In this document: piece after piece, positions 48,137 through 58,365 of the stretch
Layout: each line of letters begins with the position of its first letter
How positions within the stretch are numbered: position 1 is the stretch's first letter
Assembly: GCF_030295765.1 (NCBI RefSeq)
Contig: NZ_AP027292.1
Location: forward strand, 1,364,001-1,428,000
Direction: 5' to 3'
DNA from: Neptuniibacter halophilus
GTDB lineage: Bacteria; Pseudomonadota; Gammaproteobacteria; Pseudomonadales; Balneatricaceae
DNA length: 64,000 bases
Made by a program: the position numbers and the translations under genes
Notes under the pieces: generated by a model
Told to the model about the DNA's origin: nothing
Database searches by the model: none
The model's input: the letters and a program-made list of their open reading frames with translations, nothing else

Positions 48137-49105
48137 ATGCAACCACACCAACTCAACCCAGTGATTGAGCCACAGTTTGAAGCCGTAAACGATTACATCA
48201 TCAACCACCTCGGCTCTAACGTCCCGCTGGTCGAAAAAATCGGTCACTATATAGTTGAGAGTGGCGGCAAGCGTCTGCGCCCGCTACTGGTGCTACTGGC
48301 CGCCAATGCAGCAGGCTATCAGGGCCAGCAACATGTTCCTCTGGCAGCGATCATCGAGTTTATCCACACCGCTACCCTGCTGCATGACGACGTGGTGGAT
48401 AACTCAGAGCTACGCCGGGGCAAAGACACTGCCAACGCCAAATGGGGTAATGCACCCAGCGTATTGGTTGGCGACTTCCTCTACTCCCGCGCATTCCAGA
48501 TCATGGTTGAGATCGGCTCCATGAAGATCATGCAGGTGATCTCTAACGCCACCAACGTGATCGCCGAAGGCGAAGTCCTGCAACTGCTGAACACGAAAAA
48601 CCCGGACACCACCGAAGAAGCCTATATGCAGGTCATTCTTGGCAAGACCGCAATGCTGTTCGAAGCAGCCACTCAGGCGGGCGCCATTCTGGCTGATGCA
48701 GATGAGCCGGCTGAAGAGGCACTGCGCCTCTACGGGTTACACCTGGGCACTGCCTTCCAGCTGATTGACGACGTGATGGACTACCTCTCCAGCGCTGAAG
48801 AGATGGGTAAAAATGTCGGCGATGATCTGGCCGAAGGTAAAGCGACACTGCCACTGATCCACGCCATGCGTGAAGGCAACGAAGAGCAGCGCCAACTGAT
48901 CCGACAGGCGATCCGTAAAGGTGGACTGGATGACCTGAACCCGATCATGGAGATCGTTCAGCAGACCGGCGCCATTGAGTACACTCAGGAAAAAGCCCGT
49001 CAGGAAGCGGACAAAGCTGTCGCCGCTCTGAACGTACTGCCTGAGAGTTCCTTTAAGGCAACGCTGGTGCAACTGGCTGATATCGCGGTTAAGCGAAATC
49101 ACTAA
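48137..49105 (+). CDS. ispB: octaprenyl diphosphate synthase (ubiquinone side chain)
   Basis: 322 residues, trans-polyprenyl synthase with the two aspartate-rich motifs: LLHDDVVDN (DDxxD) and LIDDVMDY. Elongates farnesyl diphosphate for the quinone tail. Chain length (8 or 9) is inferred from family. Divergent from rplU. Confidence 0.94.
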   Translation: MQPHQLNPVIEPQFEAVNDYIINHLGSNVPLVEKIGHYIVESGGKRLRPLLVLLAANAAGYQGQQHVPLAAIIEFIHTATLLHDDVVDNSELRRGKDTANAKWGNAPSVLVGDFLYSRAFQIMVEIGSMKIMQVISNATNVIAEGEVLQLLNTKNPDTTEEAYMQVILGKTAMLFEAATQAGAILADADEPAEEALRLYGLHLGTAFQLIDDVMDYLSSAEEMGKNVGDDLAEGKATLPLIHAMREGNEEQRQLIRQAIRKGGLDDLNPIMEIVQQTGAIEYTQEKARQEADKAVAALNVLPESSFKATLVQLADIAVKRNH

Positions 49106-49288
49106 AACATGGGCGACACGCCCTTTTTTCAAGCCAGATAACCGAGAAAATAGCGTTTGTTCTGAGCAATTAGTCAAAAATGGACAACTTTTTGCCGAAT
49201 AAACATGACTCAGATCGTGCCTACGACCCCTCATGTCTGTATAATTGCGCGATATTTTGACTTATAAAAACCGGATATACAGAAGCTA

Positions 49289-49804
49289 ATGACAAGACCT
49301 TCCTCTTTTAATCGCGATGAACTGCTCTCCTGCGGTCACGGCGAAATGTTTGGACCGGGCAATGCGCGTCTGCCGATCGGTAACATGCTAATGATGGACC
49401 GCATCCTGAAAATCACTGAAGACGGTGGTGAATTTGGCAAAGGCGAAATTGTAGCCGAGCTGGATATCAACCCTGATCTCTGGTTCTTCGGCTGCCACTT
49501 TGAGGAAGATCCGGTTATGCCTGGTTGTCTGGGCCTTGATGCTATGTGGCAACTGGTTGGCTTCTACCTGGGCTGGAAAGGCAACCCGGGCCGCGGCCGC
49601 GCACTGGGCTCCGGCGAAGTAAAATTCTTCGGTCAGGTACTGCCTACCGCCAAGAAAGTGACTTACCACATCCAGTTGAAGCGCGTTATCGAGCGCAAAC
49701 TGGTTATGGGTATCGCCGATGGCAGCATGTCTGTCGATGGTCGTGAAATCTACACCGCAAAAGACCTGCGTGTAGGACTGTTCACCTCAACGGACAGTTT
49801 CTAA
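49289..49804 (+). CDS. fabA: beta-hydroxydecanoyl-ACP dehydratase/isomerase
   Basis: 171 residues, typical Fab[23 protein letters not shown] contains the active His and Asp. Introduces the cis double bond at C10, the branch to unsaturated fatty acids. Paired with fabB downstream, as in Pseudomonas. Confidence 0.97.
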   Translation: MTRPSSFNRDELLSCGHGEMFGPGNARLPIGNMLMMDRILKITEDGGEFGKGEIVAELDINPDLWFFGCHFEEDPVMPGCLGLDAMWQLVGFYLGWKGNPGRGRALGSGEVKFFGQVLPTAKKVTYHIQLKRVIERKLVMGIADGSMSVDGREIYTAKDLRVGLFTSTDSF

Positions 49805-49953
49805 ACCCGAACAAATATAAGTTCTGTAAACTAAGGCTCTGATTTCAGGGCCTTTCGTATATATGCCGTAGAGTTTTTTCACGATTCAGGTGGCAAAACG
49901 CCCCTGATTCACGGAAAATAGGCAGCCTAATTATAGAAAAGAGAGAGAAGCAC

Positions 49954-51171
49954 ATGCGTCGCGTTGTTGTTACTGGTATGGGAATTGTTTCTTGTCTGGG
50001 TACAGATAAAGAAGCTGTTCTGGAATCACTGCAGCAGGGTCGTTCTGGCATCAAATTCCAGGAAGACTACAAAGAGCGCGGTTTCCGTAGCCAGGTAGCC
50101 GGCAGCATCGATATCGATTTCTCTGAGAAGATCGATCGCAAACTGTTACGCTTTATGGGTGATGCTGCGGCATACACCTACATTGCTATGCAGGAAGCTA
50201 TCGCAGACTCCGGCCTCAGCGATGACCAGGTTTCTAACGAACGCACCGGTCTGATCGTAGGTTCCGGTGGTGCGTCTGCAGACAACATTGTTGAAACCGC
50301 TGATATCACTCGTGAGAAGGGCGTTAAGCGTGTAGGTCCATACCGCGTAACCCGCACCATGGGCTCAACCGTTTCTGCTTGTCTGGCTACGCCGTTCAAG
50401 ATCAAAGGGGTTAACTACTCCATTACTTCCGCCTGTGCGACCAGCGCACACTGCATCGGTAACGCGGCAGAACAGATCCAGCTCGGCAAACAGGACATCG
50501 TCTTTGCCGGCGGTGGTGAAGAACTGCACTGGGTTCAGACAGCGATGTTTGATGCCATGGGCGCACTGTCCAGCAAATACAACGAAACCCCGGAAAAAGC
50601 TTCCCGTGCCTACGATGCAAACCGCGATGGTTTCGTCATCTCCGGCGGCGCAGGCATTCTGGTGATTGAAGAGCTGGAACACGCTAAAGCACGTGGCGCT
50701 AAAATCTACGCAGAGCTGGTTGGCTACGGTGCAACCTCTGACGGTTACGATATGGTGGCACCTTCCGGTGAAGGCGCTGCACGCTGCATGAAACAGGCGA
50801 TGGCAACCGTCGATGGCGATATCGACTACATCAACGCTCACGGTACCTCCACACCCGCAGGTGATATGCAGGAACTGAAAGCGATGAAAGAAGCCTTTGG
50901 CGACAAAATGCCAACCGTTACTTCAACCAAATCTCTGTCCGGTCACTCTCTGGGTGCCGCAGGCGTACAGGAAGCGGTTTACTCCCTGCTGATGCAGGAA
51001 AACAACTTTATCGCAGCCTCCGCCAACATCGACGAGCTGGACCCTGAAGCAGCAGGCATGCCGATTGCTGTAACCAAACAGGAAAATGTCGACCTGAAAC
51101 GGGTCATGTCCAACAGCTTCGGTTTCGGTGGCACCAACTGCACACTGGTATTCGAGAAAATGGACAGCTAA
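49954..51171 (+). CDS. fabB: 3-oxoacyl-ACP synthase I
   Basis: 405 residues, KAS I: active Cys in [11 protein letters not shown], His in [11 protein letters not shown] and in [11 protein letters not shown], and FGFGGTN near the end. Elongates cis-3-decenoyl-ACP made by FabA. 149 bases after fabA; terminator follows. Confidence 0.97.
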   Translation: MRRVVVTGMGIVSCLGTDKEAVLESLQQGRSGIKFQEDYKERGFRSQVAGSIDIDFSEKIDRKLLRFMGDAAAYTYIAMQEAIADSGLSDDQVSNERTGLIVGSGGASADNIVETADITREKGVKRVGPYRVTRTMGSTVSACLATPFKIKGVNYSITSACATSAHCIGNAAEQIQLGKQDIVFAGGGEELHWVQTAMFDAMGALSSKYNETPEKASRAYDANRDGFVISGGAGILVIEELEHAKARGAKIYAELVGYGATSDGYDMVAPSGEGAARCMKQAMATVDGDIDYINAHGTSTPAGDMQELKAMKEAFGDKMPTVTSTKSLSGHSLGAAGVQEAVYSLLMQENNFIAASANIDELDPEAAGMPIAVTKQENVDLKRVMSNSFGFGGTNCTLVFEKMDS

Positions 51172-51187
51172 TTCGCTGATCCATGCA

Positions 51188-51220
51188 TAAAAAAACCGCC
51201 TTCTGGCGGTTTTTTTGTTT
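51188..51220. terminator. bidirectional terminator between fabB and plsC
   Basis: AAAAAAACCGCC-ttct-GGCGGTTTTTTT, between the two converging genes. Confidence 0.9.
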
Positions 51221-51231
51221 CTGTGGCAACC

Positions 51232-51972
51232 TCAGATAATCTTCAGTTGCTGCATATGCTGCTCAAGCCATTCAACCATATCCTGATGGATCTCATCCAC
51301 GCTGCGTCCTTCCACAGGAATAGGTTCACCCACGTGCACCTGAACGGTACCGGGCAGCTTGGCAAAACTTTTTCCCGGCCAGTAGAAACCCGCATCATGG
51401 ATCATCGGCACCAGCGGTACACCCGCACTCAGGGCCAGCATGGCACCACCCTTGTTGAATTTGCCGGTTTTACCTACCGGAACCCGGGTACCCTGCGGAA
51501 AGATAATCACCGGAATACCATCTTCAAGCCGCTCTTTACCCTCCGTCAGCAACTGTTTCAGTGCGCCACGGCGCTGACTGCGATCGATCGCTATCGGCTT
51601 TAACAGGCCAAGCGCCCAACCGAAAAACGGTATTTTCAGCAGTTCTTTTTTCAGTACCGTGCACTGCGGTCGCACCAATGTCTGCAGAAACAAAGTCTCC
51701 CATTCACTCTGATGGTTCGCTATTGCGACATAGGCCCCCTCAGCCGGCAGATTCTCACGCCCGGTCACTTTGACAGCGACACCACAGCAAACCCGCAGCC
51801 AGAACATATAGAAGTAATTAATCAGCGTGACAAAGCCAAAACGCTGGCGGAAGTTCATCACCGGTGCCAACAACAGGGACAGCGTGGCATGCACAACGGT
51901 TAACGGGTAAAACCCGGCATAAAACAGACAAGCGCGCAGGGCATGAAACAGGTTGGGTTTTGGCTGTGACAT
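51232..51972 (-). CDS. plsC: 1-acyl-sn-glycerol-3-phosphate acyltransferase
   Basis: 246 residues, LPLAT family: N-terminal membrane segment, motif I NHQSEWE (HX4E, the variant common in pseudomonad homologues), motif III FPQGTR (EGTR-like), GxPLVP. Acylates lysophosphatidate in the inner membrane. Placed 2 bases after moaD at the end of the Moco operon. A different lyso-lipid acceptor is possible. Confidence 0.85.
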   Translation of the reverse strand: MSQPKPNLFHALRACLFYAGFYPLTVVHATLSLLLAPVMNFRQRFGFVTLINYFYMFWLRVCCGVAVKVTGRENLPAEGAYVAIANHQSEWETLFLQTLVRPQCTVLKKELLKIPFFGWALGLLKPIAIDRSQRRGALKQLLTEGKERLEDGIPVIIFPQGTRVPVGKTGKFNKGGAMLALSAGVPLVPMIHDAGFYWPGKSFAKLPGTVQVHVGEPIPVEGRSVDEIHQDMVEWLEQHMQQLKII

Positions 51973-51974
51973 GA

Positions 51975-52226
51975 TTATCCCCCGGTCACTGGCGGAAAAA
52001 AGGCAACTTCGTCACCGTCCGCAATCGTCTGGTCCGGATCGCACATCTCCTGATTCACGGCACTCAGTACCTGACTCTGTAACAGAACCTCATGCCACAA
52101 TTCACCATGTGCCTCTGCCAGCGTCTGAAGGAGCTGTCCAACCGTGGTTGAATTGCCCAACTCAACACTCTCTTCAGCCACCCCAAGACGCTCACGCAGG
52201 CTGGCAAAGTAGATCACTTTAACCAT
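51975..52226 (-). CDS. moaD: molybdopterin synthase small subunit MoaD
   Basis: 83 residues, ubiquitin-like beta-grasp protein ending in the required Gly-Gly (PPVTGG). Carries thiocarboxylate sulfur for molybdopterin synthase. ATG 52226 is one base after the moaC stop; the open frame 12 codons upstream is not used. Its normal partner MoaE is not encoded next to it: plsC follows instead. Confidence 0.94.
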   Translation of the reverse strand: MVKVIYFASLRERLGVAEESVELGNSTTVGQLLQTLAEAHGELWHEVLLQSQVLSAVNQEMCDPDQTIADGDEVAFFPPVTGG

Positions 52227-52227
52227 C

Positions 52228-52707
52228 TTATTTCTCCACCTTCCAGTGGCCGCTTTTACCACCTTTCTTTTCCAGCAATTTGACGGAACTGATCACCATC
52301 CCTTTATCTACTGCTTTACACATATCGTAGATAGTCAGCCCGGCAACCGATGCTGCGGTCAGCGCTTCCATTTCGACGCCCGTCTGGCCGGAGAGCTTAC
52401 AGGTCGCAGTAATCTCCACACGGTTCAACGCTTCATTCGGCACAAGCTCTACCGCCACTTTACTCAGCATCAACGGATGACACAGCGGGATCAGCTCACT
52501 GGTCCGCTTCGCTGCCTGAATGCCCGCAATACGTGCGACGGCCAGCACATCGCCTTTTTTATGGCCACCGCTGGTAATCAGCTTCAGAGTATGCGGCAAC
52601 ATCTGCACCTCAGCGTAAGCTACCGCTTCGCGGAAAGTAACCTGCTTTTCGGATACATCCACCATACTGGCGTTACCTTGCTCATCCAGATGGGTCAGAC
52701 GGCTCAT
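52228..52707 (-). CDS. moaC: cyclic pyranopterin monophosphate synthase MoaC
   Basis: 159 residues, MoaC signatures: [31 protein letters not shown]. Converts the MoaA product into cPMP. Start overlaps the stop of the upstream acyltransferase gene (ATGA). Confidence 0.97.
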   Translation of the reverse strand: MSRLTHLDEQGNASMVDVSEKQVTFREAVAYAEVQMLPHTLKLITSGGHKKGDVLAVARIAGIQAAKRTSELIPLCHPLMLSKVAVELVPNEALNRVEITATCKLSGQTGVEMEALTAASVAGLTIYDMCKAVDKGMVISSVKLLEKKGGKSGHWKVEK

Positions 52708-53825
52708 AACTCTCCCCTCAGCTTCTGCTGATTAATCACCGGATTCGCATACATCTGCCGGAGGATCTCATCAGCACCGGCGGAAACCTGTGCAACACGG
52801 CCTTCAAAAGCCTGCTGATGTTCCGGACTGACAGCATCCGAATCACCCTTCCCTGCCGCCAGCAGGTTCGAAGGATGGAGGTGATAATTAAGAATAATCT
52901 GTCGATCGATCTCTTCCGCTAAAGCCTCAGGTGTATCAAAGTCCGCTTCAACGGGCTCACCAAAAGCCACATGCACATGGCCTTTTTCCCCGGTTATTCC
53001 ACGCACAATACTCGAGATATCCTCGTACTGGGACTTTTCATAGGCCCCTTCCGTCGCTTTAGCATGCAGCTCATTCGCCTTTAGCGCATCACAGGGATCA
53101 TATTCATAGGCGATAGAGACCGGCACGATATTCAGCCGCTTTGCCTGCTCGGCAAAACTGCGTGATTTACGGTGAGCCATGTACAGCATCTTAAGGATCG
53201 CCGGGTCGGTAGCATCATTACCATCTTTAGCCCGCCCCTCACGCTGCGCCAGCCAGATGGAGTGCCCGCCCTGAATACTGTGATCAATGTAGGAGGACAG
53301 CTCGGTCAGCGCTTTCATCATCTCACGACCGGTCGCCGAGCGATTCACGATAAAACTTTTGTTCAGCCGCATAATGTCGGAAACATAGGGCTTACGCAGC
53401 AGGTTATCGCCAATCGCAATCCGCACCGTATCCATACCGTACTGGTGCCGGACCCAGTTAACAAAAGCCGGATCCATTGCGATATCACGATGGTTGGAGA
53501 CGAACAGATAGGCCTCTTCCGGATCGAGCTGATCAATGCCACTGCAGGTCAGGCGAGTGGTGGTGCGGGCGATCATCTTCTTCATATAGTTCGCCACCAG
53601 CATCTGAAACTCATAGACGCTGTCGATTTCGCCCACCTTAGCAGCCAGGGCAATACGCACAAACGGCTTCAGCAACCAGCCCAGGCTGGCGGACATTCGG
53701 GGAAACTGGTATCGGGTGACCGCAGAAACAAATTCATCATTATGAAGGATACGGGTCAGCACATCGGCCACTTCATCATCGTGATAGGGCCGGATCTCTT
53801 TATACGGGTCCTGCTGATCGGTCAT
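52704..53825 (-). CDS. LPLAT/PlsB-like acyltransferase embedded in the Moco operon
   Basis: 373 residues. The acyltransferase motif reads SNHRDIAMD, so five rather than four residues separate His and Asp (HX5D). Later motifs include [26 protein letters not shown] (EGR-like) and [11 protein letters not shown]. No membrane span is obvious. Probably acylates a lysophospholipid or glycerol phosphate; substrate unknown. It lies between moeA (79 bases) and moaC (4-base overlap), so it is co-translated with moaC without an obvious pathway link. Confidence 0.75.
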   Translation of the reverse strand: MTDQQDPYKEIRPYHDDEVADVLTRILHNDEFVSAVTRYQFPRMSASLGWLLKPFVRIALAAKVGEIDSVYEFQMLVANYMKKMIARTTTRLTCSGIDQLDPEEAYLFVSNHRDIAMDPAFVNWVRHQYGMDTVRIAIGDNLLRKPYVSDIMRLNKSFIVNRSATGREMMKALTELSSYIDHSIQGGHSIWLAQREGRAKDGNDATDPAILKMLYMAHRKSRSFAEQAKRLNIVPVSIAYEYDPCDALKANELHAKATEGAYEKSQYEDISSIVRGITGEKGHVHVAFGEPVEADFDTPEALAEEIDRQIILNYHLHPSNLLAAGKGDSDAVSPEHQQAFEGRVAQVSAGADEILRQMYANPVINQQKLRGEL

Positions 53826-53904
53826 TCGTTCCTCGGGTATGCTTTAAAAATTTGGCGCTATTTTACCGTTTTCCCACTACCTATGCAGGGGAAATCCACA
53901 CGGA

Positions 53905-55122
53905 TCAGAAAAGCAGCTCAGAAAAGGGAATAAACGCGGTCGGATCACCCTGACGCACTTCGGTCTCAGGCGGAATCACCGCGATACCATCCGCCCAACT
54001 GGCGGACATCAGGACACCTGAACTCTGATTGGAAAAAGGCACCAGCGCCCCCTCTTCGACACGAACCCGCAAATACTCCTGACGCTGATTTTTGCGACCA
54101 CGACTAAAACCAGCGGGCAGTTGCAGTGTCAGCGGTGGTTTAAACCCGGCGCCCTGCAATTTCAGCAGACAGGGACGCGCCAGCAGACAGAACGTAACCA
54201 GCGTTGAGGTAGGATTACCCGGCAACCCCAGAAACGGGGTACCCTGCACTTCACCGTAGGCCACCGGCTTACCCGGTTTGATCTTGATTTTCCACATCGA
54301 CAACGAGCCAAGCTGTTCGACACAGGCTTTGACATGATCCTCTTCACCCACAGATACACCCCCGGTGCTGATAATCACATCAGCACCTGAGGCCGCTCTC
54401 TGCAGCGCTTCCAGTGTCGCTTCCCGGGTATCAGCCACACAGCCAATATCAACCGGCTCCATGCCGAGCCCGGCCAGCAGGCCTGTCAGGATATAGCGGT
54501 TCGAGTTATAGATCTGCCCTGCCGCCAGTGGACTCCCCGGCTCCACCAGCTCATCGCCTGTGGATAAAATGGCTACACGAAGACGTCGGTATACTTTAAC
54601 CTGAGCCAGCCCGACCGACGCCAGCATGCCCAGATCGGCAGGTTGCAGACGCTGCCCCGCAGGCAAGACCTCCTGCCCCTGCCGGATATCCTGTCCGGCA
54701 CAGCGGATGTTTTCACCCACGCTGACCGTCTGAGTTAGCTGAATTCCCCGGTCCAGAGCCCGGGTATTCTCCTGCATCACCACCGCATCCGCTCCGGGCG
54801 GGATCTCTGCACCGGTAAAAATACGGGCACAACTGCCCGGCAGCAATGGCTGTGGCGCCGTACCTGCCGGAATCCGCTGACTCACCGGAATAACAGCATT
54901 CTGATCAGACAGATCGGCTGTATTCAGTGCATAGCCATCCATACTGCTGTTATCTGCCGGCGGCACTGCCACAGATGCCATGGGCGATTCTGCCAATACC
55001 CGCCCTGCTGCCTCATGCAGCGCGACCAGCTCCGTTTCTACTGCACACTGGCTACCTTGCAGCAAACGCTGCAGCGCCTCATCAAAGGGGATCAGGCCCG
55101 GCTGAGTATCGCAACTGGCCAT
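53905..55122 (-). CDS. moeA: molybdopterin molybdotransferase MoeA
   Basis: 405 residues: SSMDGYAL, FTGAEIPPGADAVVMQE, STGDELVEPGSPL, and VSVGEEDH. Inserts molybdate into adenylyl-molybdopterin. Two bases after the moaB stop. Confidence 0.96.
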   Translation of the reverse strand: MASCDTQPGLIPFDEALQRLLQGSQCAVETELVALHEAAGRVLAESPMASVAVPPADNSSMDGYALNTADLSDQNAVIPVSQRIPAGTAPQPLLPGSCARIFTGAEIPPGADAVVMQENTRALDRGIQLTQTVSVGENIRCAGQDIRQGQEVLPAGQRLQPADLGMLASVGLAQVKVYRRLRVAILSTGDELVEPGSPLAAGQIYNSNRYILTGLLAGLGMEPVDIGCVADTREATLEALQRAASGADVIISTGGVSVGEEDHVKACVEQLGSLSMWKIKIKPGKPVAYGEVQGTPFLGLPGNPTSTLVTFCLLARPCLLKLQGAGFKPPLTLQLPAGFSRGRKNQRQEYLRVRVEEGALVPFSNQSSGVLMSASWADGIAVIPPETEVRQGDPTAFIPFSELLF

Positions 55123-55124
55123 AC

Positions 55125-55667
55125 TCAGGACTCCGCCTGATCCTGAAGGTGTTTGAGAATCAGGGTGACAAAGTTACAGGGCTTATGCCGATGATCGAGC
55201 TGCTCAGCGATCACTTCATCCCAGCCGGTGCGACAGGCACCGGTGGAACCCGGCAGACAAAAAATCACCGTACCGTTGGCCAGACCACCCAAGGCTCTGG
55301 ACTGGATCGTAGATGTTCCGATCTGCCCCGCCGAAACCTGACGGAAATACTCACCAAATCCCTCAATGGTTTTATCAAATAACGGTGCCATTGCCTCCGG
55401 CGTGGAATCACGACCAGAAAAGCCGGTACCCCCGGTGGAGACAATCACATGGATCTCCGGATCGGCAATCCAGCGCGAGGTGACCGCTCGCATCTGATAG
55501 ACATCATCTTTCACAATCTCCCGCGCGCCGAGGCAATGACCTGCAGCCTCCAGCCTGTCCACCAGAGCCTGTCCTGATGTATCGTTATCCAGACTCCGGG
55601 TATCAGATACCGTCAGTACCGCAATATTCAGTGGGACAAATTCAGCTTTCGCAGGGGTATGGGACAT
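55125..55667 (-). CDS. moaB: molybdopterin adenylyltransferase-type protein MoaB
   Basis: 180 residues, MogA/MoaB fold: VLTVSDTRSLDNDTSG, STGGTGFSGRDSTPEA. Adenylylates molybdopterin or is redundant with MogA. Upstream of moeA in the operon. Confidence 0.95.
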   Translation of the reverse strand: MSHTPAKAEFVPLNIAVLTVSDTRSLDNDTSGQALVDRLEAAGHCLGAREIVKDDVYQMRAVTSRWIADPEIHVIVSTGGTGFSGRDSTPEAMAPLFDKTIEGFGEYFRQVSAGQIGTSTIQSRALGGLANGTVIFCLPGSTGACRTGWDEVIAEQLDHRHKPCNFVTLILKHLQDQAES

Positions 55668-55728
55668 CGCTGTTTCCTTAAACGTAAGTATTCAGGGGAT
55701 AGTCGGACGCGGCCTGGGGATAACGCAG

Positions 55729-56733
55729 TCAGCCGCCGGTCATATTCATAAATCGCAGGATCTGCGGTTCGTCATCGAGATCAAACTCATGCTTCTCCGG
55801 TTTCAGGTCCATTGCCTGAATAATCACCTGACGAAGGCGCTCCTGATCACCCGGGTAACGCCGCAGGGTTTCGCGCAGATCAACCGAGTGCTCGTTGCCA
55901 AGACAGAGCAACAGACGCCCTTCAACCGTAACCCGAACCCGGTTACATTCAGAACAGAAGTTATGACTATGCGGTGAGATAAAACCGACACGGCTGTCAC
56001 TGTCAGCCATCCGGTAATAGCGGGAGGGGCCTGCGGTTCGTTCCGTGCTTGCCTGCAACGGGTAACGTGGTTCGATAATCGCCCGGACCTCGTCACTGGA
56101 GCAATAAACCTCGGAGCGGTCATGCTCAGCGATCTGCCCCAGAGGCATCTCTTCAATAAAACTGACATCAACGCCTTTATTACGGGCGAACTCGACCAGA
56201 TCGAGCACCTCATCGTCATTCCGGCCTTTCATGACTACCGCATTCAGCTTCACCCGATCGAAGCCCTGAGCTACCGCCGCATCGATGCCAGCCAGCACTT
56301 TAGGTAACTTTCCGGTACGGGTCATGTTACGGAAGCGTTCTTCCTGCAAACTGTCGATACTGATGTTCAGGCGATTCACACCGGCCTGCTTCAGCGCAGG
56401 GGCCATATCCGTCAGTTGCGAGCCATTCGTAGTGATGGCGAGCTCCGCATCCAGACGCCCGATACCCTGAATCAGCTTGATCACCTCACGACGCACCAGC
56501 GGCTCGCCACCGGTCAGACGGATCTTCTTCACCCCCAGAGAGACAAACGCAGCCGCAACCTGCTCGATCTCCTCAAGCGTCAGTACCTGAGCATGGGGCA
56601 GAAAGGTCATATCTTCCCCCATGCAGTAGACACAGCGGAAATCGCAACGGTCAGTCACCGACAGGCGTATATAGTCAACGGTACGACCGAAACGGTCGAC
56701 AAGTTTAGTGGGAGTATTTGTGCGATCAGACAT
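55729..56733 (-). CDS. moaA: GTP 3',8-cyclase MoaA
   Basis: 334 residues, radical [11 protein letters not shown] (CxxxCxxC) for the first cluster, GGEPLVR, second-cluster Cys in [10 protein letters not shown] and LCLG, and the C-terminal Gly-Gly (MTGG) needed for activity. First Moco step from GTP. ATG 56733 gives the family length; the open frame reaches 56808. First gene of the operon; no Moco riboswitch seen. Confidence 0.96.
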   Translation of the reverse strand: MSDRTNTPTKLVDRFGRTVDYIRLSVTDRCDFRCVYCMGEDMTFLPHAQVLTLEEIEQVAAAFVSLGVKKIRLTGGEPLVRREVIKLIQGIGRLDAELAITTNGSQLTDMAPALKQAGVNRLNISIDSLQEERFRNMTRTGKLPKVLAGIDAAVAQGFDRVKLNAVVMKGRNDDEVLDLVEFARNKGVDVSFIEEMPLGQIAEHDRSEVYCSSDEVRAIIEPRYPLQASTERTAGPSRYYRMADSDSRVGFISPHSHNFCSECNRVRVTVEGRLLLCLGNEHSVDLRETLRRYPGDQERLRQVIIQAMDLKPEKHEFDLDDEPQILRFMNMTGG

Positions 56734-56850
56734 CAATTTCCACGACTGACTGGTAATCATATTAATAGGACAAGTGAACTGTAAAATAGCATAAATCTCG
56801 CCCGGCAACAGTTATACTCTGAGCCGACAACAGTCTACTTAGGAAGTCCA

Positions 56851-57228
56851 ATGTATCTGGCTATCAAGCATATCCACCTCACCAGTATCGCCCTCAGCCT
56901 CTGCCTGTTTCTGCTGCGGGGCTACTGGTCACTTTTCCTGCCGCAATTACTGAAAATGCGCTGGGTAAAGATACTACCGCATATTATCGATACCGTATTG
57001 CTGATCAGCGCCATCACGCTGGCCATCCTGCTACAGCAGTATCCTTTTGTTGATCACTGGCTTACCGCCAAAGTGATCGGCCTGTTACTCTACATAGGGC
57101 TGGGCACGGTTGCGATCAAACGAGGAAAAAGCCGCGGAACCAAAGCACTGGCCTTTCTGGGCGCACTGCTCTGCTTCGCCTATATTGCCAGTGTCGCAGT
57201 CAGCCACAATCCGCTGCCCTGGAGCTGA
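56851..57228 (+). CDS. SirB2-family membrane protein
   Basis: 125 residues, four hydrophobic spans, with HIHLTSIALSLCLFLLRGYW at the start, matching the SirB (Salmonella invasion regulator) family. Function unknown in most bacteria. Divergent from moaA; converges with the RmlD-like gene with 5 bases between stops. Confidence 0.82.
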   Translation: MYLAIKHIHLTSIALSLCLFLLRGYWSLFLPQLLKMRWVKILPHIIDTVLLISAITLAILLQQYPFVDHWLTAKVIGLLLYIGLGTVAIKRGKSRGTKALAFLGALLCFAYIASVAVSHNPLPWS

Positions 57229-57233
57229 ACCGG

Positions 57234-58148
57234 CTAATCTTTGTGTTTGTACATTATCCGCATCAGCCATTGCAGCTCGTGGCGCCAGGGGCGCTGACGG
57301 ATACCAAACACACTGAGAAGCTTACGACAGGTCAGGACCGAGGTGTTCGGACGTAACGCCTCGGTCAGATAATCCTTGCCGGAGATTGGCACCAGTTTCT
57401 CCACCTCAAAGCTTTCATAACTCCCCGCGGCAATCAGAATCTCTTTACAGAAGTCGTAACGATTAATGATCTCAGCGCCGCAGTAATGGTAAGTACCCCA
57501 GGCGTCAGCACCGTTGTGAATCTGCTTCAGCATCGCCAGAATCACCCGGGCGACATCTGAGGCTGCAGTTGGGCAACCTCTGCGGTCACTCACCGCTTCC
57601 ATTACTTTCTGCTTACGGGCAGTTTCCAGCGTACGCAGGACAAAATTATCTCCCTGCTCGCTAAACAGCCAACTGACCCGGAGAATGATATGTCTGGGCA
57701 ATAACTGTCGCAGGCGCTCTTCACCCTGCCACTTACTATCACCATAGACACCGAGGGGAGCTACTTCATCTTCCTCAGTGTAACCACTGGCATAGTGACC
57801 ATCGAACACATAATCCGTGGAGAGGTGAAACATGGGGATGGAAAAATCGCCACAAACACGCGCCAGCTTTTCCACAGCATCCGTGTTCACGCCGTAACAC
57901 AGTGCCTGATTCTGCTCCGCCAGATCAACGTAATCATAAGTCGCGCAGTTAACCACATAATCCGGCAGATGCGCTGCCAGAGCCTGCTGAATCTGATCCT
58001 CGTTGGTGATATCCAACTGGGCTTTACCCAAGGCGACAATCTCGAAGAAACCATCTTTAGCGGCCATACGGCTGAGCGCCGTTCCCACCTGGCCATGGGC
58101 TCCAGTAATTAATAATTTAACTGGCTTTAAAAGCAGATCCAGGTCCAT
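57234..58148 (-). CDS. RmlD-like NAD(P)-dependent sugar-nucleotide reductase/epimerase
   Basis: 304 residues, extended SDR of the RmlD substrate-binding family: GAHGQVG (GxxGxxG), LSTDYVFDG, catalytic YGDSK (YxxxK), and a C-terminal ELQWLMR. RmlD reduces dTDP-4-keto-rhamnose, but no other dTDP-rhamnose genes are near, so substrate is open. Start ATG 58148 with GAGG unusually close; a TTG at 58181 is possible. Confidence 0.8.
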   Translation of the reverse strand: MDLDLLLKPVKLLITGAHGQVGTALSRMAAKDGFFEIVALGKAQLDITNEDQIQQALAAHLPDYVVNCATYDYVDLAEQNQALCYGVNTDAVEKLARVCGDFSIPMFHLSTDYVFDGHYASGYTEEDEVAPLGVYGDSKWQGEERLRQLLPRHIILRVSWLFSEQGDNFVLRTLETARKQKVMEAVSDRRGCPTAASDVARVILAMLKQIHNGADAWGTYHYCGAEIINRYDFCKEILIAAGSYESFEVEKLVPISGKDYLTEALRPNTSVLTCRKLLSVFGIRQRPWRHELQWLMRIMYKHKD

Positions 58149-58321
58149 AACCTCACATATTCCGTGTACAGACGATAACAACGAAGAAAATCAATGCATC
58201 GGAGCAGACACCCACTGCGCCGACGGAAAAGGGCTCACGGCAAAAATATACCTTAAAGCGCCCGGCAGTTATATACCTGAGCCAGACACGCCACAACCTT
58301 TAAAGTGCACCGTTAAGACAT

Positions 58322-58347
58322 AAAAAAACCCCCTGAGGAGGGGGCTT
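58322..58347 (-). terminator. terminator after ssb
   Basis: Minus strand: AGCCCCCTCCTCAGGGGGT followed by TTTTTT, 19 bases after the ssb stop. Confidence 0.85.
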
Positions 58348-58365
58348 TCACAGAAACCGTTCAAA

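Noticed and set aside
56734-56850. Moco riboswitch upstream of moaA
   Set aside because: The moaA leader is only about 117 bases to the divergent gene and shows none of the conserved stems or sequence blocks expected of the Moco element.
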